From Cucumis sativus (lineage: Eukaryota > Streptophyta > Magnoliopsida > Cucurbitales > Cucurbitaceae), in NCBI RefSeq assembly GCF_000004075.3, contig NC_026661.2, forward strand, positions 620,001 through 684,000: DNA of 64,000 nucleotides, in the 5' to 3' direction. Within the stretch, counting starts at the first letter, position 1. Every line of letters begins with the position of its first letter. The notes under the pieces were generated by a model. The model ran no database searches. It was given only the letters and a program-made list of their open reading frames with translations, and was not told where the DNA came from. This document shows positions 37,196-47,349 of this stretch, piece after piece. The translations under genes and the position numbers were made by a program.

Positions 37196-37365
37196 ATCTT
37201 GCCTCTCTTGATCTTGAATATTGTTTAAGAAGATATAAACTTAACAAAAGAGGATATAAACTTCATAAAGAATCAAGTTTTTCATTTAAAAAATGTACAG
37301 AGTCTACATTTTGTATTTTTCTAATCCTTTGTATATACTGTCTATTTCTAGATACTAATTCCCTT

Positions 37366-37674
37366 TCATGAGTCATTCAAACTCCGAGTGAGATCGAGGA
37401 AGTAGACTTCATTGCAAGGAATTGTGATGCCACCCATTGGATGATTATATCCAAATTCTTCTTCTGCTTGACTCAACAAATCTTGGAAAGAAGGCTGGTT
37501 CAAGTAAGATAGTGGGATGACAAAACGCTTCTTGTGTTCCTCACCAATATAAACAGCAAAGTAGCCCTTAGGAACATCATTAGCTCTTGGAGATGCTCCA
37601 TTTCTTGTTGATGAAGAACGCTGAAGACTTTGCGTAACAGTGCCAGTAACAATTCTAGGCAAGCGGAAACCCAT
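37366..37674 (-). CDS. SAUR protein B1
   Basis: A 102-residue SAUR, two residues longer than its siblings because the N-terminal segment reads [14 protein letters not shown] where B2 and B3 read [12 protein letters not shown]. Core [34 protein letters not shown] and ITIPCNEV, ending LTRSLNDS. The AVYIGEE wording marks the B type (A has TVYVGEE). ATG at 37674; the TATA box at 37751-37760 is only about 80 bp upstream, closer than in the A genes. The upstream inverted repeat is imperfect: left arm tatcacatg at 37841-37849, right arm catgcgata at 37885-37893. Confidence 0.95.
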   Translation of the reverse strand: MGFRLPRIVTGTVTQSLQRSSSTRNGASPRANDVPKGYFAVYIGEEHKKRFVIPLSYLNQPSFQDLLSQAEEEFGYNHPMGGITIPCNEVYFLDLTRSLNDS

Positions 37675-39065
37675 GTCGTAATAGATTCCAAATATGGGAC
37701 ACTAAAAGGAATACCAAACTCTTGTTACTTGTGAATCCATGTAACGTGGCCTTTATATAGAGGAAACGTTTAGGTTACTACTCAGAGATAGAAACAATAA
37801 GAGAAGATGAGATTCAATGCTAGAGAGATATCTCATGACATATCACATGATGGGTCTTCCAAGCCATTATGAAATTTTCAAATTCATGCGATATATGGTC
37901 ATTTGTACACCTTGTATAGAAACATCCTGACCTAACTTATGTCTTTCAATAGCAACTGGAGAGCTGAGTTAAACAAATCTTTAAATTTTAATAGGATTAT
38001 GGACATATTAGAGATACTCAAGATCTTGGTATCCTCCTTATGAAACAAATTTTAGTTGTATTTAGTAACAATGTCTGTTATATTTTGCTCTAATAGAAAA
38101 AGTTCCAGCTAAGAAACCTTTTGGTTGTTAGGATGAGCTTTCAAGTAGACTAATAGTGAATTGAGCATTGATTTTGACTGTACATTTGTTAGCATACATA
38201 TTGTCCACTACCATTCTACAATCAACATCCTGAAAAGGACCGCACATTTTCAGATAAAGCTGGGGAAATATGGTGGTAATGAGTTACAGCCATTAATGAA
38301 TAGCACATGGTTCTGTTTTCTGACTTACAAACCATAAACATGATTTTCATTGTGGTAGTGTTTACTGGTAGGTGTATAATTTCAGCTGCTTCTGTTTAGT
38401 TAACAACCCTACAAGGATCCCACATAAATATGTGGTAGATCTATGAGTTATTAACTCAGTACTTAGGCTTTTAAGTAAAAATTCAATGAACTTAAACTGG
38501 AAAATTCTTAATTTGGCTTCCATCTTTTTCAACCTTTCCGAGATCTTCTGAGATTTTGAGTAAACTATGTTAGAGATCTTGCACTTAGTTCTTAATGATT
38601 CAATTTACAGTTCCCCAGTGAACTTCCATTTTAAATAAAATAAAGAAGTTTTTTTAAAAAAATACTAAAATGAATTTTTAAATTTTTCGTTGAGAAAGAA
38701 GAATTAAAAACTATGTTACGAAAGATGGCATAAAAAATCAAGAGATGAAAACAAGAAATGTCTTTCTTCACCACTTGGTTAATAATTTGAATAAAGAAAA
38801 AGAGTGAGTGAAAATAAGTATATAGTAGAATTACTAGTTGTTGCTTCAAGTAGTATCATCTAGTTTATGTAAAATTTTCAAGCCAGTGGAATCATTCCAA
38901 GTACTTTCATCATCCAGTTTCAATCACAAAAAGAACTATGAACAATGTAAAATAATTTCAGTTCAAAGAATCAAGTTTTCATTTCAAAAAATGTATACAG
39001 TCTACATTTTGCACTTTTCTAATCCTTGTATGTACTATCTATTTCTAGATACTAATCTCTTTCCT
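37675..39065. other. B1 promoter, conserved block and A2 3' flank
   Basis: No gene. Promoter elements of B1 occupy 37750-37900. The conserved intergenic block lies at about 38170-38480 (ggaccgcacattttcagata, gcacatggttctgttttctg). From about 38830 the sequence is the 3' flank of A2 and includes its candidate DST element. Confidence 0.65.
39033..39064 (-). promoter_or_regulatory. Candidate DST mRNA-instability element, A2 3' UTR
   Basis: Immediately after the stop codon the minus strand has GGA (39062-39064), then ATAGAT (39037-39042), then GTA (39033-39035). These are the three short blocks of the DST element known from SAUR 3' UTRs, which speeds mRNA decay. The same order and 32-bp length occur after A3. 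The GGA-to-ATAGAT spacing was not compared with a reference alignment. Confidence 0.45.
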
Positions 39066-39368
39066 TCATGAGTCATTCAACCTCTCAGTGACATCGAGGA
39101 AACAGTCTTCACTGCAAGGAATTGTAATGCCACCCATTGGATGATTGTATCCAAATTCTTCTTCTGATTGACTCAACAAATCTTGAAAAGAAGGCTGGTT
39201 CAAGTAAGATAGTGGGATGACAAAACGCTTCTTTTGTTCCTCACCGACATAAACGGTAAAATAGCCCTTAGGAACATCAACAGCTTTTGGAGATTCTCCA
39301 TTTCCTGTTGATGAAGATCGCTGAAGACTTTGCTTAGAAGTAACAATTCGAGGCAGACGGAAACCCAT
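39066..39368 (-). CDS. SAUR protein A2
   Basis: A 100-residue SAUR that matches A1 up to about residue 86 apart from [11 protein letters not shown] (serine where others have QAEEEF), then ends [19 protein letters not shown] at 39368; an in-frame upstream extension begins only with TTG. TATA box at about 39489-39497 (minus). The 5' region up to about 39960 is near-identical to that of A1 and A3, so expression is probably shared. A candidate DST element follows the stop. Confidence 0.95.
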   Translation of the reverse strand: MGFRLPRIVTSKQSLQRSSSTGNGESPKAVDVPKGYFTVYVGEEQKKRFVIPLSYLNQPSFQDLLSQSEEEFGYNHPMGGITIPCSEDCFLDVTERLNDS

Positions 39369-40799
39369 GTTGTAATATGTTTGAAGATTTGAAATATGAG
39401 ACACAAAGGAATACAAAATTTTGAAATCTCTTTTGAGAGTTGGAATACGGAAAGACTCTTGTTGCTTGTGAATCCATAGAACATGACCTTTATATAGATC
39501 AAAGGAGGGAAAGATGAGACTGAACGCTAGAGAGACATTAGCTCATGACATATCACATGGATATGTCTTCCAAGCCTTTATGAGAATTTCAAATCCATGT
39601 GATATATGGTTATTCTGTATACCTTGTGTAGAAACATCCTGGCCTACGTATGTCTTTAGATAACAACTGGAGAGCTGAATTACACAAATCTATAAAGCTT
39701 TGATAGGATTATGGACATATTAGAGACACTCAAGACCTTGTTGTCCTGATAAAACAAATTTTAATTGCATTCAATAACATTGTCCATTACATTTTGCTCT
39801 AAGGGGATAGATTTCAGCTAAGAAACTTTTCGGTCCTAAAGGTTTGGCTGAAAGATCGGAAAAATATCTAAAATGAATACCGTGGTACAACTAAAACCTA
39901 CGTACAAATAGTGCTTAAACAGTAGTCTAAAAGTAGAAGAGAAGTCTCATCCTTGACATTTTATTTGTACCAGACCAATATCTTCCATTGGAACTGAATA
40001 GAAACTTTTTATCTACCTAATTTGAGATCATGTTCTTTCATTGTGCCATGTTTGAAAGGTGGGTTGTTACCATTTTCTACTACCTTTCATTGAATTTATG
40101 AAGAACAAATTGCAAGTTTTTATCAAGAATGGTTCTGTTTTATTTGAGTTAACAAGAACTGATCAACATTTCCAAATGGTTTTACTTCTGAAACTTTTGC
40201 ACAATGCAGACTGACAAGGGTAAAACGAAAAAGCTTCCTTGGGTCATTTATCAGAATATGTTAACATTGGATGCCACAAATTTGAAAAGCCATCAATACC
40301 TATTCTGTAGACGAGCTTTCAGCCTAAATAGCTTTAATGAAACTATTACTATATCTCTTTAAGCGTGGAGAGTTCATTTATCTATATATTTATTTATTGC
40401 TGAGCTAAATCTAAAAGGCCACTGTTGAAATTTAATATTGAATGACAAAAGAAAAGGGAAAGGGAAACAAAATTGAGGAGAAAGAAAGTCTATTTGTGTT
40501 AGTAACAACAAGTTTCAACTATCAGTTTCATTCAGATCAATGCTTACAAGATGTTATGGATCAATCCTTTTCAAAAGATGTTATGGACCAATTTTAATTT
40601 GTTCACAATGAAATGTAGCTAGTTTGATGCTTCGGAATATTCATCAATGCGCCTCATGGTTGTCTTTGTTTTCTCTCAAATATGACATTAAAAATTAAAG
40701 AGCACTTGAATTGCTTACCAGACTTGGATGATTTCACAAGCCTAAAAACAATTTTGACTTTGGAAGCTTTACTTCAAGCTGCTCAAATCAAATTAGCCA
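39369..40799. other. A2 promoter and spacer to P2
   Basis: No gene. A2 promoter elements lie at 39480-39605. At about 40040 the sequence jumps from the 35.12-kb to the 36.09-kb part of module 1, the junction of a deletion. 40050-40800 resembles 36.09-36.79 kb. Confidence 0.65.
39550..39605 (-). promoter_or_regulatory. 13-bp CACATG/CATGTG inverted repeat, SAUR A2
   Basis: Perfect copy of the A1 element: arms 39550-39562 and 39593-39605, 30-bp spacer with TGTCTT next to the left arm. Confidence 0.7.
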
Positions 40800-40941
40800 T
40801 ATTTCTTTCTTTTCGTTCCTCTCCAACATAGACTGGAATATACCCTTTTTTTGAGACTTTGTTGGAAGACTCGGCAGATTCTTAAACTACTCAATGAAAA
40901 ATTTTCTTGACGTGGATTACACGAGGTAGTCTAATAGCCAT
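40800..40941 (-). pseudogene. SAUR pseudogene P2, 3'-truncated
   Basis: Only the first half of a P-type SAUR remains. From ATG at 40941 it reads MAIRLPRVIHVKKIFH and then meets an in-frame TGA where P1 and P3 have CGA, with a TAA four codons later. An IPVYVGEERKE-like block follows, after which the gene is cut: the region corresponding to 36790-37050 of module 1 is missing. None of these lesions is shared with P1 or P3. It lies about 170 bp downstream of B2. Confidence 0.85.
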
Positions 40942-41111
40942 ATCTTGCCTCTCTTGATCTTGAATATTGTTTAAGAAGATATAAACTTCACAAAAGAGGA
41001 TATAAACTTCATAAAGAATCAAGTTTTTCATTTAAAAAATGTACAGAGTCTACATTTTGTATTTTTCTAATCCTTTGTATATACTGTCTATTTCTAGATA
41101 CTAATTCCCTT

Positions 41112-41414
41112 TCATGAGTCATTCAAACTCCGAGTGAGATCGAGGAAGTAGGCTTCATTGCAAGGAATTGTGATGCCACCCATTGGATGATTATATCCAA
41201 ATTCTTCTTCCGCTTGACTCAACAAATCTTGAAAAGAAGGCTGGTTCAAGTAAGATAGTGGGATGACAAAACGCTTCTTTTGTTCCTCACCAATATAAAC
41301 AGCAAAGTAGCCCTTAGGAACATCAACAGCTTTTGGAGATGCTCCGTTTCCTGTTGATGAAGATCGCTGAAGACTTTGCTTTGCAGTAACAATTCTAGGC
41401 AAACGGAAACCCAT
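41112..41414 (-). CDS. SAUR protein B2
   Basis: A 100-residue B-type [57 protein letters not shown], ending LTRSLNDS. The protein is identical to B3; I see two silent differences in the coding sequence. The frame is open for 34 more codons upstream, but that extension starts with TTG, so the ATG at 41414 is taken. TATA box at about 41528-41536 (minus). The upstream inverted repeat has lost its right arm (catgcaatc instead of catgtgata near 41664). Confidence 0.95.
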   Translation of the reverse strand: MGFRLPRIVTAKQSLQRSSSTGNGASPKAVDVPKGYFAVYIGEEQKKRFVIPLSYLNQPSFQDLLSQAEEEFGYNHPMGGITIPCNEAYFLDLTRSLNDS

Positions 41415-42842
41415 GTCGTAATAGATTCCAAATATGGGACACGGAAAGGAATACCAAACTTCGAATTTCTTTGGAGAGATTGAATATGGAAAGACTCTTG
41501 TTGCTTGTGAATCCAAATAACGTGGCGTTTATATAGAGGAAAGGCTTAGGATACTACTCAAAGATAGAAACAATAAGGGAAGATGAAATTCAATGCTAAA
41601 GAGACATCTCATGGCCTATCACATGAAGTGTCTACCAAGCCATTATGAAAATTTCAAATTCATGCAATCTATGGTAATATGTATACCTTGTGTAGAAACA
41701 TCCTGGCCTAACTTATGTCTTTCGACACCAACTGGAAAGGTGAGTTAAACAAATCTTTAAATTTTAATAGGATTATGGACATGTTTGAGATACTCAAGAT
41801 CTTGTTATCCTCCTGATGAAACAAATTTTAGTTGTATTCAGTAACAATGTCTATTATATTTTGCTCTAATAGAAAGAGTTCCAGCTAAGAAACCTTTTGG
41901 TTGTTAGGATGAGCTTTCAAGTTGATTAATAGTAAATTGAGCAATGATTTTGACTGTACATTTGTTAGCGTACATATTGTCCATTACCATTCAACAATGA
42001 ACATCCTGAAAAGGACCCCGCAGTTTCAGATAAAGCTGGGGAAATATGGTGGTAATCAGTTACAGCCATTAATGAATAGCACATGATTCTGTTTTCTAGC
42101 TTACCATCCATAACATGATTCTCATTGGTAGTGTTTACTAGTAGGTGGATAATGTCAGTTGCTTCTGTTTCGTTAACAACCCTACAAGGATCCCACATAT
42201 ATGTGGTAAATCAAAGAGTTATTATCTCAGTAATTAGGCTTTTAAGTGGAAATTCAATGAACTTAAACTGGCAAATTCTTAGCTTGGCTTCCATCTTTTT
42301 CAAACTTTCTGAGATCTTCTGAGATTTTGAGTAAACTATGTTAGAGAGATCTTGCACTTAATTGATTCAATTTACAGTTCCCTAGTGTACTTCCATTTTA
42401 AACAAAATAAAGAAGTTTCAAAAATGCTAAAATGAATTTTTAAATTTTTGGTTGAAAAAGCAGAATTTAAAACTATGTTACGAAAGATGCATAGAAAATG
42501 AAGAGATGAAAACTGGAAATGTCTTTCTTCTCTAATTGTTTAACAATTTAATAATTTAATAATTTGAATAAAGAAAAAGAGTGAGTGAAAATAACAATGT
42601 AGTAGAATTACTAGTTGTTACTTCAAGTAGTATCATCTAGTTTATGTAAAATTTTCAAGCCAGTGGAATCATTCCAAGTACTTTCATCATCCAGTTTCAA
42701 TCACAAAAAGAACTATGAACAATGTAAAATTATTTCAGTTCAAAGAATCAAGTTTCCATTTCAAAAAATGTATACAGTCTACATTTTGCACTTTTCTAAT
42801 CCTTGTATATACTATCTATATCTAGATACTAATCTCTTTCCT
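41415..42842. other. B2 promoter, conserved block and A3 3' flank
   Basis: No gene. B2 promoter at 41520-41670; conserved intergenic block at about 41940-42240; A3 3' flank from about 42600, with a candidate DST element at 42810-42841. Confidence 0.65.
42810..42841 (-). promoter_or_regulatory. Candidate DST mRNA-instability element, A3 3' UTR
   Basis: GGA (42839-42841), ATAGAT (42814-42819) and GTA (42810-42812) on the minus strand, with the same spacing as after A2. Confidence 0.45.
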
Positions 42843-43145
42843 TCATGACTCATTCAACCTCTCAGTTACATCGAGGAAACAGTCTTCACTGCAAGGAATT
42901 GTAATGCCACCCATTGGATGATTGTATCCAAATTCTTCCTCTGATTGACTCAACAAATCTTGAAAAGAAGGCTGGTTCAAGTAAGATAGTGGGATGACAA
43001 AACGCTTCTTTTGTTCCTCACCGACATAAACGGTAAAATAGCCCTTAGGAACATCAACAGCTTTTGGAGATTCTCCATTTCCTGTTGATGAAGATCGCTG
43101 AAGACTTTGCTTAGAAGTAACAATTCGAGGCAGACGGAAACCCAT
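42843..43145 (-). CDS. SAUR protein A3
   Basis: A 100-residue SAUR that differs from A2 by one residue, ending RLNES instead of RLNDS; two other base changes in the coding region are silent. [11 protein letters not shown] is shared with A2 only. ATG at 43145. TATA box at about 43266-43274 (minus), perfect inverted repeat at 43327-43382. The A2/A3 pair is the most recent A duplication in the window. Confidence 0.95.
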   Translation of the reverse strand: MGFRLPRIVTSKQSLQRSSSTGNGESPKAVDVPKGYFTVYVGEEQKKRFVIPLSYLNQPSFQDLLSQSEEEFGYNHPMGGITIPCSEDCFLDVTERLNES

Positions 43146-44433
43146 GTTGTAATATGTTTGAAGATTTGAAATATGAGACACAAAGGAATACAAAATTTTG
43201 AAATCTCTTTTGAGAGTTGGAATACGGAAAGACTCTTGTTGCTTGTGAATCCATAGAACATGACCTTTATATAGATCAAAGGAGGGAAAGATGAGACTGA
43301 ACGCTAGAGAGACATTAGCTCATGACATATCACATGGATATGTCTTCCAAGCCTTTATGAGAATTTCAAATCCATGTGATATATGGTTATTCTGTATACC
43401 TTGTGTAGAAACATCCTGGCCTACGTATGTCTTTAGATAACAACTGGAGAGCTGAATTACACAATTCTATAAAGCTTTGGTAGGATTATGGACATATTAG
43501 AGACACTCAAGACCTTGTTGTCCTGGTAAAACAAATTTTAATTGGATTCAATAACATTGTCCATTACATTTTGCTCCAAGGGGATAGATTTCAGCTAAGA
43601 AACTTTTTGTCCTAAAGGTTTGGCTGAGATATCGGAAAAATATCTAAAATGGATACTGTGGTACAACTAAAACATACGTACAAATAGTGCTTAAACAGTA
43701 GTATCTAGAAGTAGAAGAGAAGTCTCATCCTTGGCAATTTATTTGTACCAGACCAATATCTTCCATTGAAATTGAATACAAACTTTTTATCTACCTAATT
43801 GAGAACATGTCCTTTCATTGAAATCAGTACATTCCCTTGTCATGATTCCAGGTGACTGCAGAGCGATGAGAAACATTGGGTTTGCTTGTTCAAATCAATA
43901 GCTACTTTGAGAAAATTGTTTTTCTTACTATGCCTTGGTGTAAATGCACTACATATTTTAGATCAGGTAGCCAATTCATGCATCAATAATAAAATTTCTT
44001 ATCTAAAAAAGAAATGCGATGTTGATTGTGAATATTTTCTTGGCATAAGATAAGACAGTCAGTTGAAGCGGTGAAGCTATATTTGGAATAGAAAACTGGT
44101 AATAGATATGTGAACAATATTTATCCATTGCTCTAAGATAAACATCCTTTAATGCTTGCTCATTGAAATACTTCCACGGTTCTGATGCCTAGAGTCTTGC
44201 CTTTTGCTACTTGGATTTCTTTTTTCTGTTTCTTACTGATGATTACATTACCAAAATCTGTTACACTCAAATTATCAATTGACTCAAAAGCTTTACTTCA
44301 AGCTGCTCAATTCAAATTAGCTAATTTCCTTTTCTGCATATTTGCATCTTCTTAACCGGTTTTTCGTTTTGTTGACCATAGTAGTCAGTCAGATAGGCCA
44401 CTTCCTCAGCAAGGAGAGGATTGTGCATCAATT
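43146..44433. other. A3 promoter and spacer to P3
   Basis: No gene. Up to about 43980 it follows modules 1 and 2; 43990-44250 is sequence without a match in modules 1 and 2; from 44260 it rejoins 36.75 kb of module 1. Confidence 0.6.
43327..43382 (-). promoter_or_regulatory. 13-bp CACATG/CATGTG inverted repeat, SAUR A3
   Basis: Arms 43327-43339 and 43370-43382, identical to those of A1 and A2, with the same 30-bp spacer. Confidence 0.7.
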
Positions 44434-44723
44434 TTAATTCTCTGCAAAAAAGGAAATTAGATCAGCAAATACTTTATCTCTGCAGGGAATTGTGAGGCCT
44501 CCCATACGAGTACCATTCCTAAATTCTTCGTCTGCTTTACTCAGTAATTTTTGGAATGATGGCTCATTTGAGTAAGATATCCGTACTACATATCTTTCTT
44601 TTAGTTCCTTTCCAAGATAGACTGGAATATAGCCTTCTGAGACTTTGTTGGAAGACTCGGCAGATTTTGAACTCGATGAAAAATTTTCTTGACATGGATT
44701 ACACGAGGTTGTCTAATAGCCAT
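44434..44723 (-). pseudogene. SAUR pseudogene P3
   Basis: The best preserved P copy. From the ATG at 44723 it reads MAIRQPRVIHVKKIFHR, then a 4-bp deletion compared with P1 (CGAGTTC for CGAGTAGCTTC) shifts the frame. The following frame is open to the natural TAA at 44434: [54 protein letters not shown]. The core has also drifted: LGKE for VGEE and FRNGTRMGG for FGYDHPMGG, as expected for relaxed constraint. It lies about 170 bp from the B3 stop codon. Confidence 0.85.
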
Positions 44724-44894
44724 ATCTTGCCTCTCTTGATATTGAATATGGTTTAAGAAGATATAAACTTCACAAAAGAAGACATAAACTTCATAAAGAA
44801 TCAATTTTTTCATTTAAAAAATGTATACATTCTACAATTTGTACTTTTCTAATCCTTTGTATATACTATCTATTTCTAGATACTAATTTCCCTT

Positions 44895-45197
44895 TCATGA
44901 GTCATTCAAACTCCGAGTGAGATCGAGGAAGTAGGCTTCATTGCAAGGAATTGTGATGCCACCCATTGGATGATTATATCCAAATTCTTCTTCTGCTTGA
45001 CTCAACAAATCTTGGAAAGAAGGCTGGTTCAAGTAAGATAGTGGGATGACAAAACGCTTCTTTTGTTCCTCACCAATATAAACAGCAAAGTAGCCCTTAG
45101 GAACATCAACAGCTTTTGGAGATGCTCCGTTTCCTGTTGATGAAGATCGCTGAAGACTTTGCTTTGCAGTAACAATTCTAGGCAAACGGAAACCCAT
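44895..45197 (-). CDS. SAUR protein B3
   Basis: Protein identical to B2 over all 100 residues, and the upstream untranslated 34 codons also translate identically, so the pair is a very recent duplicate or has been homogenised by gene conversion. ATG at 45197. TATA box at 45310-45319 (minus). Left arm of the upstream element (tatcacatg near 45399) is intact, right arm decayed (catgcaatc), as in B2. The 3' flank carries ATAGAT where B1 and B2 have ATAGAC. Confidence 0.95.
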   Translation of the reverse strand: MGFRLPRIVTAKQSLQRSSSTGNGASPKAVDVPKGYFAVYIGEEQKKRFVIPLSYLNQPSFQDLLSQAEEEFGYNHPMGGITIPCNEAYFLDLTRSLNDS

Positions 45198-46528
45198 GTC
45201 GTAATAGATTCCAAATATGGGACACGGAAAGGAATACCAAACTTCGAATTTCTTTGGAGAGATTGAATATGGAAAGACTCTTGTTGCTTGTGAATCCAAA
45301 TAACGTGGCGTTTATATAGAGGAAAGGCTTAGGATACTACTCAAAGATAGAAACAATAAGGGAAGATGAGATTCAATGCTAGAGAGACATCTCATGTTCT
45401 ATCACATGATGTGTCTTCCAAGCCATTATGAAAATTTCAAATTCATGCAATCTATGGTCATTTGTACACCTTGTATAGAAACACCCTGGCCTAACTTATG
45501 TCTTTCGATAGCAACTGGAGAGGTAAGTTAAACAAACGTTTAAATTTTAATAAGATTATGGACATATTAGAGATGCTCAAGATCTTGTTATCCTCCTGAT
45601 GAAACAAATTGTAGTTGTATTCAGTAACAATGTCTATTATATTTTCCTCTAATAGAAAAGGTTCCAGCTAAGAAATCTTTTGTTGTTAGGATGAGCTTTC
45701 AAATTTATTGATAGTGAATTGAGTAATGATTTTGACTCATTTGATAGCATACATATTGTCCACTGCCATTATTAAAATGAACATCCTAAAAAGGACCCCA
45801 CACTTTTAGACAAAGCTGGGGAAATATGGTGGTAATCAGTTACAGCCATTAATGACTAGCACATGATTCTGTTTTCTTACTTATCATCCATAACATGATT
45901 CTCATTGGTAGTGTTTACTGGTAGGTGTATAATTTCAGCTGCTTTTGTTTAGACCCTACAAGGATCCCACATATATATGTGATAGATCTATGAGTTATTA
46001 TCTCAGTAATTAATCCCTCAAGTGGAAATTCAATGAACTTAAACTAGTAAATTTTTAATTTGGCTTCCATCTTTTTCAACCTTGCTGAGATCTTTTCAGA
46101 TTTTGAGTAAACTATGTTAGAGATCTTGCACTTGGTTAACAATGATTCAATTTTGAGTTCCCTAGTGAACTTCCATTTTAAATAAAATAAAGAAGTTTAA
46201 AAAATACTAAAATAAATTTTTAAATCTTTCTTCACCACTTGGTTAAGAATTTGAATAAAGAAAAAGAGTGAGTGAAAATAACTATGTAGTAGAATTACTA
46301 GACGTTGCTTCAGGTAGTATCATCTAGTTTATGTAAAATTTCAAGCCAGTGGAATCATTCAAGTAGTTTCATCATCCAGTTTCAATCACGAAAGGAACTA
46401 TGAACGATGTAAAAGAATTTCAGTTCAAAGAATCAAGTCTTTCATTTCAAAAAATGTATACAGTCTACATTTTGCATTTTTCTAATCCTTGTATATTCTA
46501 TCTATTTCTAGATACTAATCTCTTTACT
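45198..46528. other. B3 promoter, conserved block and A4 3' flank
   Basis: No gene. B3 promoter at 45300-45450; conserved intergenic block at about 45730-46030 (aaaaggaccccacactttta, gcacatgattctgttttctt); A4 3' flank from about 46280. Confidence 0.65.
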
Positions 46529-46831
46529 TCATGGGTCATTCAAACTTTTGGTGAAATAAAGGAAAAAGTCTTCACTGCAAGGAATTGTGATGCCACCCAT
46601 TGGATGATTGTATCCAAATTCTTCTTCTGCTTGACTCAACAAATCTTGAAAAGATGACTGGTTCAAGTAAGATAGTGGGATGACAAAACGCTTCTTTTCT
46701 ACCTCACCGACATAAACTGTAAAGTATCCCTTTGGAACATCGATAGACTTTGGAGATGCTCCATTCCCTGTTGATGAAGAGCGCTGAAGACTTGGCTTAG
46801 CAGTAACAATTCTAGGTAGACGGAAACCCAT
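46529..46831 (-). CDS. SAUR protein A4
   Basis: A 100-residue [78 protein letters not shown], ending FTKSLNDP. It has the TVYVGE of A genes but the AK(P/Q)SL N-terminus of B genes, and unique changes (GEVEKK, NQSS). A longer in-frame reading begins with TTG; ATG at 46831 is used. TATA box at about 46925-46933 (minus). Upstream, tatcacatgagtgtgtctt near 47015 keeps the left CACATG and TGTCTT, while the right arm is not recognisable. Confidence 0.95.
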   Translation of the reverse strand: MGFRLPRIVTAKPSLQRSSSTGNGASPKSIDVPKGYFTVYVGEVEKKRFVIPLSYLNQSSFQDLLSQAEEEFGYNHPMGGITIPCSEDFFLYFTKSLNDP

Positions 46832-47349
46832 GTTATAAATATGCACCAAAAAGAACTTGGAAAATTGCTTTTGAGAGTTGGAATATGGAAAGACTCTTGT
46901 TGGCTGTGAACCCAAATGACAACCTTTATATAGATGAAAGGCTTAGGTTAATCAGAGATAGAGATAAGGAAGGAAGATGAGATTCAATACTAAAGAGACA
47001 TTAGCTTATAACTTATCACATGAGTGTGTCTTTCTATGTACCTTATGCAGAAACATCATGTCCTACTTTCGTCTCCAAATAACAACTGGAAAGTGAGTTA
47101 AAAAATCTCCAAAATTTTAATAGGATAATGAACATACCAGAGGCACTCAAGCCCTTGTTGTCCTTCTGGTGAAACAAAATTTTAGTTGCATTTAATAGTT
47201 CTGTCTATTACATTTCACTTCACAGGGAAAGGTTCCAGCTAAGAAACTCTGTTGGTTGTTAGTGTTAACTGTTAGCAGAGAGACTAAAAAAATATTAAAC
47301 ACTTTCCATCAAGTTACAAATTGATGTTGGATTGTTATCTTTAAGAATG
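46832..47349. other. A4 promoter and upstream region
   Basis: No gene. It has the TATA box and left half of the conserved element, then the 'aactctgttggttgttagtg' phrase common to the array, and ends at the copia remnant. Confidence 0.6.

Larger units (their letters stand above)
34000..38820. repeat. SAUR module 1 (A1-P1-B1), about 4.8 kb
   Basis: First of four tandem modules. It contains A1 (34157-34459), P1 (36894-37195) and B1 (37366-37674), all on the minus strand. It is the longest version because it keeps about 1 kb between A1 and P1 that module 2 lacks. Boundaries are judged by where the sequence starts to resemble 38.83 and 42.60 kb and are approximate. Confidence 0.75.
38821..42594. 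repeat. SAUR module 2 (A2-P2-B2), about 3.8 kb
   Basis: Second tandem module: A2 (39066-39368), P2 remnant (40800-40941), B2 (41112-41414). Compared with module 1 it lacks about 0.95 kb between A2 and P2 and about 260 bp that include the 3' half of P2. Confidence 0.8.
42595..46275. repeat. SAUR module 3 (A3-P3-B3), about 3.7 kb
   Basis: Third tandem module: A3 (42843-43145), P3 (44434-44723), B3 (44895-45197). Very close to module 2 around A and B (repeat period 3777 bp for A and 3783 bp for B), but the A-to-P spacer is of a different type: it keeps the 35.15-35.30 kb part of module 1 and lacks most of the rest. Confidence 0.8.

Noticed and set aside
41415-41516. N-terminal extensions of the array SAURs (also at 34460-34507, 39369-39416, 43146-43193, 45198-45299, 46832-46915, 51416-51466, 32021-32071)
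   Set aside because: All of them begin with TTG, not ATG; the first ATG gives the family-wide MGFRLP start.
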